A stretch of DNA of 64,000 nt, from positions 5,929,950 to 5,993,949 of the forward strand of contig OZ029919.1 of assembly GCA_964023275.1 (NCBI GenBank), written 5' to 3'. Position 1 is the stretch's first letter. The number at the start of each line of letters is the position of its first letter. The notes under the pieces were generated by a model that saw only the letters and a list, made by a program, of their open reading frames with translations, made no database searches and was not told the DNA's origin. A program made the position numbers and the translations under genes. Shown in pieces: positions 48,688 through 64,000 of the stretch. The stretch comes from Norana najaformis (taxonomy: Eukaryota; Annelida; Clitellata; Crassiclitellata; Hormogastridae).

Positions 48688-49285
48688 TCAGAGACATACA
48701 TACACGTTCAGAGACACACACGTTCAGAGACATACACGTTCAGACACATACACACACGTTCAGAAACACACACACGTTCAGAGACACACATACACGTTCA
48801 GAGACATACATACACGTTCAGAGACACATACACGTTCAGAGACATACATACACGTTCAGAGACACACATACACGTTCAGAGACATACATACACGTTCAGA
48901 GACATACATACACATTCAGAGACGCACATACACGTTCAGAGACATACATACACGTTCAGAGACACATACACGTTCAGAGACATACATACACGTTCATAGA
49001 CACACATACACGTTCAGAGACATACATACACATTCAGAGACACACATACACGTTCAGAGACATACATACACGTTCAGAGACATACATACACATTCAGAGA
49101 CGCACATACACGTTCAGAGACATACATACACGTTCAGAGACACATACACGTTCAGAGACATACATACACGTTCGTAGACACACATACACGTTCAGAGACA
49201 TACATACACGTTCAGAGACACACATACACATTCATAGACACATACACGTTCAGACACACATACACGTTCAGAGACATACGTATAC
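48688..49285. repeat. Minisatellite, about 20-bp unit with length variants, about 30 copies
   Basis: Units of CGTTCAGAGACATACATACA with shorter forms (CACATACACGTTCAGAGA) in a higher-order pattern; the 49020-49160 block repeats that at 48880-49010 almost exactly. A 200-codon open frame (RHTYTFRDIHTRSE repeats) arises from it and is not taken as a gene. Confidence 0.96.
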
Positions 49286-49724
49286 CCGTGAAGTGACCTT
49301 GCTAAACCGCTGCAGCCATCAACGCGGTAAGCGTCACTTCATAGGTCATCTTCAACGTCGCTGCCGGGAATTTGGCGCTACATAATGCAGTTTAATGGCC
49401 GTCCGTTCGCGTATGTCATTTCTAATTCGTCAACGTAGAAATGAATAAAGCCCCGACGCAACATTTTATGAAGCCAATATACTTCTGAGGTGTATACCGA
49501 GGTTATGGTCTTTGCAAAATCTCCTTCCTTCGCAATCAAAGCAGCGCAGAACCCTGCAGGTACATGTGGCTCAAGAAGATATACATATGCATAGTCTATA
49601 TATATGCATGCATATATAGATCTCGAGAGAAAGGGTTCACTATGCATATATAAATAAGATATATGTATACGCGAGTCTGATATGGCCTATAAAATTATAT
49701 AATTTTAAATCAAATATGTATGAG

Positions 49725-49935
49725 CCTATAGATACGAGTCTGATATGGCCTATAAAACGGCTACAGTATGATTCATATGTAATAATCATATACTAGAATT
49801 TATGAAAGCCTCTAAAATTATATTATTCATATGTAATAATCATATACTAGAATTTATGAAAGGCTGTAAACTTATATTATTCATATGTAATAATCATATA
49901 CTAGAATTTATGAAAGCCCTGTAAATATATATATA
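49725..49935. repeat. Tandem repeat, 54-bp unit, three copies
   Basis: ATTCATATGTAATAATCATA + TACTAGAATTTATGAAAGCC + TCTAAAATTATATT, starting near 49770. To the left, GAGTCTGATATGGCCTATAA is duplicated (49674 and 49736). Confidence 0.92.
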
Positions 49936-50154
49936 TATATATGAAAATTGTAGGCCAAAGTGAAATTTATACAGCGCCGCTTCAAGTGAAACTAATCAGA
50001 CGCGCTCACTATATCGCCAGCCTAGACGATGTCAGATGTCATTAAAAAATGAAAGTTCATCAGTTCAAACTACTTTAGAAGCTCTGGTTTGATCATTTAG
50101 ATTGCCATACATATGTGCAATGCTTTTGAGTGGTATTTAAAGGCACAAACACAC

Positions 50155-50162
50155 ATAGATAC

Positions 50163-50193
<31 letters not shown>

Positions 50194-50210
50194 CATACAT
50201 ACATACATCG
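50155..50210. repeat. (GATA)n(CATA)n microsatellite
   Basis: ATAGATAGATAGATAGATAG passing into CATACATACATAC. Confidence 0.97.
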
Positions 50211-50400
50211 TAATCGTAATCTCGAGATTTTCTACAGCCCCCAAAAAGTCACAGGGACCAGCTTATTCACAGGCGCTCAGTCAAAACCAAATCGATAGGC
50301 AAAAGAAGTTCGGTTCCAGGTCAAGATCCAGGAGTCAGGCAGAGAGACAGCGTGGCAGATATACGGTGGGTGATGTTTGCGATTGGCATGGGCCTCCTTA
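50205..50400 (-). mobile_element. LINE-tail family D copy
   Basis: ATCGTAATCGTAATCTCGAG, GGGACCAGCTTATTCACAGG, CGCTCAGTCAAAACCAAATC, GACAGCGTGGCAGATATACG. Confidence 0.9.
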
Positions 50401-50905
50401 GATCCGTGTACCTGTGGTACGAAGTCTGTGTATGAAGAAACAGCAGAGCAAATTTCGTTAACTGAAAACGAATCTATTTCGTTTGCTTCAAATTCGATTT
50501 CTGTTTAGCTTATTAGATGCAGATACGACAGCACTTGTAGCTTATATATGTATAATATATATATATATATAGCCGTGTCTGTATGTGTATATATATAAAC
50601 ACATACACATATATAATGCTCATTTGCGCCATTCCGATTGAACCTATTCGTTCCATTTGTTATTCATTTGCTTGATCATTCCGCGCAGATCGAGTTATAA
50701 GATAGCGGAGAGGAATATGTGCAATGCCTGCAACACAAGGCTAAGAAAACAGTCACGTAAAATCAGCTCTTCCCGTCTTCTCCACATCCTCCGATTCCCC
50801 TCCCATCATGAGAGAATTTATAGGTTGGATAAATTGCTTCTATGAGAAAAATGATCAGAATGTCGATATCTGATTTATTTTATGGAGTTAATCGTTATCG
50901 CAAAT
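50400..50905. other. Intergenic, no gene seen
   Basis: Short TA-rich palindromic block (50540-50620); otherwise anonymous. Confidence 0.45.
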
Positions 50906-51185
50906 GTAAGCTGGAGTTTTCTCCAGCGCCCAACGGAAGCTAAGTTGCGGGAACCAGTTTATTTACAGGAGCTCAATCAAAACAAAATCCATAGGCAGGA
51001 AGGGTTCAGTTCCAGGTCGAGATCCAAGAGTCAGGTAGGTAGACAGTCAGGCGGCTATGGTGGATGGTGTTTGGAATTGAAGTGATAAGGAGAAGAGAAA
51101 GAACCAGGATAGGATCTATGGAAGAGGATTGTTTTCAGTTTTGAGTGAAAGACCCGCACAGAGATTTGCAAGAGCTGAAGTGTTG
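50905..51185 (-). mobile_element. LINE-tail family D copy adjoining a piggyBac relic
   Basis: GTTTTCTCCAGCGCCCAACG, GAGCTCAATCAAAACAAAAT, GGATAGGATCTATGGAAGAG, TTTTGAGTGAAAGACCCGCA, ending near AGCTGAAGTGTTGG. The same extension occurs at 24040-24090. piggyBac sequence starts immediately after. Confidence 0.85.
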
Positions 51186-52060
51186 GTCAAATAAGTTAGA
51201 CCAAATAATATGTAGCGAACTGATGCAGACAGTCATTAATCGTGGATATCATTCTTACAAGGACAGGTATTACATTGGTCATTGTTTGGCACGAGAATTG
51301 CTAAAACAAAGTATTCAAATCACTGGGGCTGTCATGCGCAATCGCCAGTTTCTACCAGCTGAAGTGAAACGCAATCTGAAGATGAAAAAATAACGAAGTA
51401 CTTGCTTAGAATTTCTTGAAGCTAGAAATGGTTCTAACATGGAAGGACAAGCGCATTATATTCATACATAGCACTTACAGTGATGCATGTGTACAGAGAC
51501 AAAGCAACGAAAAAACAAAGGCAGACAGATGGAGGCAGTCATGAAACCCACAGCAGTAGTCGAATGTACTAGACACGCGGGAGCAGTAGACATCTTCGAC
51601 CATTATCGAAGCAGCTATTCCTTAACGAGAAAACCTCTGAAATGATGGCGGAAGAGCTTTTTCTGGTTACTGGAAGTAGCAATTGTCAACAGTTTTATTG
51701 TCTTCAACGAAGTACACCCAGACGCATCCATGGAAAACATAAAGGATCGGAAAAAACTTACATTGGAACTGACTCGTAAACCACGGAGATCTCGGCCTGC
51801 ACGTCGGGGAGCCAGTCCATCGACCTTGGATACAGAGGATCGTCTAGACAAGGGACAGCACTTTACTGCTTTGTTTCCTGATAAGAAAACAAATGACTGT
51901 AGGGTTTTAGTGACCGTAAAAAACACAAGGTGGCAGGCACAAGACCAATTACTGCTGTGAAAGATGCTCGCGTCATCCAGTTTTACACCCAGGGACTGCT
52001 TCAAAAAGTACCCAACGGTGACAAACTGCAAGTAAAAAGATACTGAAAAGTACTTTGCAA
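51186..52060 (+). pseudogene. Broken piggyBac (PGBD4-like) transposase
   Basis: Pieces in order on the plus strand: DRYYIGHCLARELLKQSIQI and TGAVMRNRQFLPAEVKRNLK; MVLTWKDKRIIFIHSTYSDA; KPTAVVECTRHAGAVDIFDH; YRSSYSLTRKPLK, a TGA stop at 51643 where Trp is expected, WRKSFFWLLEVAIVNSFIVF; KTNYCCERC...HP. These match the piggyBac order (D.FY...LA..LL....TGT.R.NR..LP.EVK; L.WKDKR; KP..V..Y...MGGVD; Y...RK..KWW.K.FF.LLD.A..N; C-terminal Cys-rich finger). At least two frameshifts and stops at 51391 and 51643; catalytic core N-terminus missing. Dead. Confidence 0.92.
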
Positions 52061-52144
52061 CATACTTCGGATTTTGGAATGTTACAGCATACTTATTTCA
52101 AAGAAACATCACAAGTTACTGTAGCACGGTATATATTGCAGTGT

Positions 52145-52745
52145 TAGGGTAGAGAGGGGCAAGATGCCCCCTCGGGGCAAAACGCCCCCATGCCACCCTG
52201 TCTCCCCTCCACTATGTAATGGACTGTTCTCGCTGTCCTTGAGTCAGTCACTGTACCATACTGAGGTCACCGTTAGCCATTTTGGTCTTGCTGATGCTTT
52301 GCGCGATTTTAGTATATCTTATTTGCTATTGCACAACTATTTTATTAAAACGAACGACATTAAAAATTCATTGGATTGGAAAGAGTAGACCAGTATGCAA
52401 ACTATGCAGTAGCATGGAGCCCCCGATAACTAAACTCTCCCTGGCAGCAGTCACAATTTTCTTTCGTGACAAAAATGCACACATAATTCATTATACTGTC
52501 TATTTGGTCATGAGAGTGAGCCGTTAGTTTCATTTAAATAAGAATTTGCACCAAGACCATCTTGCAAAAATCGTAAAAGTTTTTATTACAGCATGACATC
52601 TTAGTTGCTATTTCACAACTGTTTTATTAAAATTTATTCCGACTTGGCATTAATGACATTAGAAATTCACTGGATTGGGAAGGGTTAACCAGTATGTTAA
52701 ATGTGCAATTGCAGAGGGCCCCGATGTCAGGACCCCTCGACTGGA
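52145..52745. repeat. Imperfect direct repeat, about 290 bp apart, after a GGGGCAAGATGCCCC palindrome
   Basis: GCTATTGCACAACTATTTTA / GCTATTTCACAACTGTTTTA, GAACGACATTAAAAATTCAT / AATGACATTAGAAATTCACT, TGGATTGGAAAG / TGGATTGGGAAG and ACCAGTATG appear in the same order at 52325-52400 and 52608-52700. The palindrome GGGGCAAGATGCCCC at 52157 may mark an element end. Confidence 0.7.
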
Positions 52746-52897
52746 GTCACAACCTCTCATAAACATACTAGACGAATAGATATACACCTTTGTGCCTGAG
52801 CGTCAGATAAGAGGATATCTCAGGCTATACACAAGCTGGGTTGATGCTGTTACTACTGCTGTTGATAATGGAACCCATCCTCTGTCTGATTCTTCAG

Positions 52898-60141
<7,244 letters not shown>

Positions 60142-60460
60142 GACCTTGCGTACTGGAACATGATCTGCCGTGAAACAAGTGGTGGAACATGATCTACTTG
60201 AGTGGATCACGAGACGAGGCCATGCATCGTGGAACATGTTCCTCATTGAACAAGGTCCGGTTAACGGTCATTTAGTCATTTATCGAAGAGCACGCATAGA
60301 CCTGTAGTCTCTTCTTCGCCCGTGCATTAGGTCTACTTCTCTGATAAATGCATGCACCGTGCACGTCGGATAATTCGGATAATAGACAAGTGACTGACAT
60401 TTCCGCCCGGGCTTTGTTTATCTGTTGGACTAGCATCCTTTCCTAATGATCTATATACTG

Positions 60461-60464
<4 letters not shown>

Positions 60465-60493
<29 letters not shown>

Positions 60494-60639
60494 ATATATA
60501 TATATAGGCCTATACCAGTATAGTATGGAAATGTTTCTCTGTTTACATCCGTGTGTGTACAGTATGCATACACGCCCTATAAAGTGTAATTGCTGTGAAA
60601 TGCATGGTATACGCCTATTACTGTGGATTTTATAGAAAA

Positions 60640-60672
<33 letters not shown>

Positions 60673-60982
60673 CGTATGTATATAGGTATCTATGTATGTA
60701 TATAGGTATCTATGTATGTATCTATGCATGTTTGTATGTATGCATGGATTTGTGTATGTATGTATATATCTATGTATCTATGCATGTTTGTAAGTATGCA
60801 TGCATGCATGTATGTATGTATGCATTTGTGTATGTATGTATATATCTATGTATGTATCTACATATTTATGTGTACGTATATGCATGCATGTATGCATGTA
60901 TGTATGTTGATATGTATTATGCTTTACATGCATATGTATGTGTGTTGCCTGTAGGTAGGTGCGTATGGTGGATTTTACCCGA

Positions 60983-61062
<80 letters not shown>
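60465..61062. repeat. Microsatellite cluster: (TA)n, (TATG)n, (TA)n
   Basis: TA runs at 60462-60508, TATG units with ATC interruptions at 60645-60950, pure TA at 60987-61060. Confidence 0.96.
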
Positions 61063-61064
<2 letters not shown>

Positions 61065-61309
61065 CACATTTAGATTATTAGAGTGCTAATCGTTATAGCA
61101 TAAGCCTATAAGTATAGATTATAACGGGTAATATATAATATGTATATGTATGTATGCATGTATATTTTAAAGCATTTAGATCATAACAGTGCCAATGGCT
61201 TTGCTGACAGCGGCACTTTTAATGCATTGGCCTATAAATGCTTTTAACAATTATCTTTGTGTTCGTCTTGAGAGGCCGTAGCTACGGGTTTACTGCGCCT
61301 TTAAAATTT

Positions 61310-61402
61310 AGCGTAACGTACATACATGCATACGTACATAAATACTCACATACATACATACATACATACATACATACATACATACATACATACATACATA
61401 CT
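61310..61402. repeat. (CATA)n microsatellite
   Basis: ACATACATACATACATACAT, about 16 units at the right end. Confidence 0.97.
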
Positions 61403-61489
61403 AAATCCGGCATTACTCAACGCAACACAAAAACTGCGTCAGGAAGACCAGCCTGTATATATACATTCACAGACAAACATTTTTGAGAC

Positions 61490-61850
61490 CAACATATTTT
61501 AATGACCAAATTCACTTAAATAGCTAGCAATCTTTAAAAAATAAATACAATTTAAGTGTCCGTGCAACGTTTAATGTCACCGAACAGCCATAGAACCAAA
61601 ATTAGAGCCAACAGTCAATATTTGCAATGACATTAATGATAGTTTAGATGTGGTGTTGCATCAATTGGTCCAGTTTCCTGCATAGAACTCCGGTGTTATC
61701 TTGTGCATCCATACAGCTTTGATCCGGCTGATCAAATCTGCTTCAGAATTGGACTGCGGACAGAGAGACCTTCTGTTTCATCACTGTCCACACATTCTGA
61801 ATTATGTTTAAATCAGGGCTGTTTCCAGGCCATAGAAAAATGCCTATATA
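61490..61850 (-). pseudogene. Tc1/mariner transposase C-terminal relic
   Basis: Minus strand: WPGNSPDLNIIQNVWTVMKQ KVSLS, then after a frameshift LISRIKAVWMHKITPEFYAG. The Tc1 DDE signature 'WP..SPDLNPIEN.W...K' is evident (the third catalytic Asp/Glu block), with frameshifts and stops. Downstream AACGTTGCACGGACACTTAA and GTTGGTCTCAAAAATGTTTG are probably the element's 3' end. Confidence 0.88.
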
Positions 61851-61989
61851 AAACCCTTTAAGCTTATACGAAATCTCATATTGCAACCTGCGCCAAATAA
61901 ATTGGTACGTGTATGACTGTGATCACATGAATATTACATGCCCTATAAAACCCTTCATACGAAATATCATATTTACAGGACTGCAAATG

Positions 61990-62163
61990 TCTGTTTTACC
62001 CGTAATCCTTCTGTACATATATATATATACATATATATACATGTATATGTGTATATGTTTATATATATTTATATATATTTATTTGTTTATATATATTTAC
62101 ATATATGGATATGTCTGATGAATCTAGGCCTATATATTGAAGTATTATAAGGTCATAAATATA

Positions 62164-62249
<86 letters not shown>

Positions 62250-62250
62250 A
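61990..62250. repeat. TA-rich and (CA)n(TA)n microsatellites
   Basis: TATATATATTTATTTG-type sequence at 62013-62110, then 13 CA and 27 TA units at 62165-62247. Confidence 0.96.
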
Positions 62251-62600
62251 GAACGCAACGATTCAGTCAGCTATTGTCATTCATTATCTTCAATGCAATA
62301 TATAGACCACAGAGGAATTACGAATGCGTTGTCAAACGTCAAGTTGGAGAAACATCTACTGGTCAGGTTCTACGCGTGTGGGACAGACCACCAACGGAGA
62401 CTTTTCCAATTGCTTCAGCAACAGGTTCTCCATCCCTATAAGTGGGGGGTGCCGCTTGCGCCCACAGGAAAGTTGTGGGAAGACAATTTTATGAAACGGA
62501 AAGAACTTCTTAACGTTTTTGTGTAAAATGGTCCACTGAGTTAACATGGAACTACATCTGGATTGGGCCAAAATTCTGTGCCCTATGCAACAGATGCGGT
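62250..62600. other. Non-repeat sequence with overlapping ORFs, function unknown
   Basis: A plus-strand frame (LEKHLLVRFYACGTDHQRRLF...) and a minus-strand frame (KKFFPFHKIVFPQLSCGRKR...) overlap at 62330-62540. Neither has recognisable motifs, so I do not call a gene. Confidence 0.35.
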
Positions 62601-62644
62601 ATACAGACAGACAGGCAGACAGATAGGCAGCTAGGCAGACAGAC

Positions 62645-62878
62645 AGGATAAACCTATCCTGACTCCCCTTCTTCCTCTTATACCTCTTTCCGCTCCATTC
62701 CCAAAAATCACCCACCGTAGCTGCCACGCTGTCTCTCTGCCTGACTCTTAGATCTTGACCTGGAACCAAACCCTTGCCTATCGATTTTGTTTTGACAGAG
62801 CGCCTGTGATTAAGCTGGTCCCCGTGACGTGGCTTTCATTGGGTGCTGCAGATATCTCAGGATTGCGATTGCGACTGT
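62645..62878 (+). mobile_element. LINE-tail family D copy
   Basis: AAACCTATCCTGACTCCCCT, CACCCACCGTAGCTGCCACG, GCCTATCGATTTTGTTTTGA, GATTAAGCTGGTCCCCGTGA, GGCTTTCATTGGGTGCTGCA. Flanked by (CAGA)n tracts on both sides (62605-62645, 62880-62940). Confidence 0.9.
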
Positions 62879-62879
62879 A

Positions 62880-62880
62880 T

Positions 62881-62915
<35 letters not shown>

Positions 62916-62942
62916 TACAGACAGACAGACAGACAGACAGCG
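62880..62942. repeat. (CAGA)n microsatellite
   Basis: Fifteen CAGA units with one CATA. Confidence 0.97.
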
Positions 62943-63018
62943 GGTATATCTGTCTTTGCATGTCTCTCTAAATAACTACGCATTAACTCATAGGAAATAC
63001 AGAAATCTATTCCTGCAG

Positions 63019-63144
63019 CGAACCGTTGCCTGTGATGACTGCAATGAAGAGTTTATGGCTCTGTATTCTACCGCAGAACGACAGGACTGTACACTGAATG
63101 CAACATTTACTGCAAGGCCAAAAAAAGAACCGCAATCTGTTTCG
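63019..63144 (+). CDS. Possible 126-bp exon of an unknown gene (CxxC)
   Basis: Acceptor CTATTCCTGCAG, donor TTTCG|GTAAAG, exactly 42 codons, phase 0 to 0: RTVACDDCNEEFMALYSTAE, RQDCTLNATFTARPKKEPQS. Three Cys and an N-glycosylation-type NAT suggest an extracellular segment, but nothing is recognised and no partner exon is visible. Confidence 0.25.
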
Positions 63145-63504
63145 GTAAAGGGCTAATCTTTCATCAGTCGCTTTAATTTCGGCCTTGCAGCGGCATTATT
63201 CATTTCCAGAATAATTATGGACATTTCAGATGAAAGCAGTTAATGTGACTGAACTTCGCAGGGGAATTGGGGTTATTGGGAAGGGATTAATACCAATGCA
63301 GAGCCGATATTTAATCTGGTTGGAAGCCGACTTTTCAAGCAGCGGCGTCTTTTTTCTTACATGAGATGGGAACATGTCCCACCCAATGTCTAAACTGAGG
63401 GACACGAGAGGGTTTTCCATGCATTGCATTGGTCTGGGGTTAATTACTTTTCCACCGATAGTGTAATGGTTAGAAATATTTTTAAAGAGAGTAAATTTAT
63501 AACA

Positions 63505-63715
63505 TACAATGTGAGAGAGAGAGAGAGAGAAGGAGAAAGAGAGAATGGGTAAGATAGAAAGAGAGAAGAGGAGGTGCAGAAGGAGAGTGTAAAACGACTG
63601 AGAGAGAGAGAAAGACAGAGAGAGTCAGAGAGAGACAGAGACAAAGAGACAGAGACAAAGACAGAAAAATAGACAGAGAGACAGCGAGAGACAGACAAAG
63701 ACAGACAGATAGAAT
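63505..63715. repeat. (GAGA)n/(GACA)n purine-rich repeat
   Basis: GAGAGAGAGAGAGAGAAGGA then AGAGAGACAGAGACAAAGAG units. Low complexity, strongly strand-asymmetric. Confidence 0.93.
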
Positions 63716-63774
63716 TAATAAATTGGTTTAACAATGTTAACGCAATTACTCATTATTCTGGCGAACATTCCATT

Positions 63775-63809
63775 CTCTCTCTCTCTCTCTCTCATTCCCT
63801 TCTCTGTCG

Positions 63810-63868
<59 letters not shown>

Positions 63869-63892
63869 CGTGTGTGTGTGTGTGTGTCTGTA
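63775..63892. repeat. Compound microsatellite (CT)n(TA)n(TG)n
   Basis: CT repeat to 63830, TATATATATATAT to 63846, then TG repeat to 63890. Confidence 0.97.
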
Positions 63893-64000
63893 TTTTATAA
63901 ATGTACCCTCTTTACAGTTATTCAGTGGAAAAGTAATTGAGTAAGCCGAGACTGATGCATGGAAAACTCAAAAAAGTAATATATAGTTCACTGAAGAGAA

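Noticed and set aside
48572..49177. 201-codon plus-strand ORF with RHTYTFRDIHTRSE repeats
   Set aside because: Lies within a TACA-rich minisatellite; repeated peptide is a by-product.
62137..62769. Overlapping sense and antisense ORFs at 62.1-62.8 kb as genes
   Set aside because: Both include translated microsatellite or LINE-tail sequence and show no recognisable motif.

Overview
This window is animal (metazoan) nuclear DNA, most likely from an invertebrate. Coding sequence is split into short exons with GT-AG introns. About two thirds of the window is non-coding and full of microsatellites, minisatellites, tRNA-derived SINEs, 5'-truncated LINE tails and small inverted-repeat elements. The palindrome TAGGCCTA and its one-base variants recur more than a dozen times in the right half, a bias I associate with some marine invertebrates. 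The species cannot be fixed from the sequence.

Left third (1-21.9 kb, minus strand): the N-terminal two thirds of an EP400 / p400 / Domino-type chromatin-remodelling ATPase. I place 19 exons whose splice phases agree at every junction, from a start ATG at 21848 to an exon at 93-338. The gene then runs off the left edge before the second helicase lobe. Human EP400 landmarks appear in order: the N-terminal ELFFL...MMD block, the VKV...TPVAI block, the HSA domain, the acidic linker and the Snf2 N-lobe. The most interesting feature is that the ATPase core looks dead: Walker A reads GLGKK instead of GLGKT, and the DExx motif reads DQAD instead of DE-. The reading frame is otherwise intact, so this looks like a pseudo-ATPase form or paralogue of EP400 rather than a pseudogene.

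Middle (21.9-52.8 kb): no well-supported gene. It is a mosaic of mobile elements: a decayed reverse-transcriptase piece at 27.7-28.0 kb, a second LINE C-terminal region at 29.0-29.9 kb, a solo LTR with a 5-bp target duplication at 41.68-42.15 kb, a mariner-like MITE with perfect 103-bp inverted repeats at 38.4 kb, a 493-bp inverted-repeat element at 32.6 kb and a broken piggyBac transposase at 51.2-52.1 kb. A roughly 330-bp repeat with (CTGT)n tracts also recurs here. Two phase-compatible minus-strand exons near 30-31 kb may be the 3' end of another gene.

Right part (52.8-64 kb): a plus-strand hypothetical gene of at least three phase-compatible exons (52898-53055, 55616-56049, 59767-60141 with stop). 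It encodes a Ser-rich, basic, then acidic protein I do not recognise. Around it are LINE tails, a piggyBac scrap, a Tc1 transposase remnant at 61.6-61.85 kb and very long microsatellites. Twelve copies of one LINE 3'-tail family (ending in ATTACG repeats) tie the middle and right regions together.
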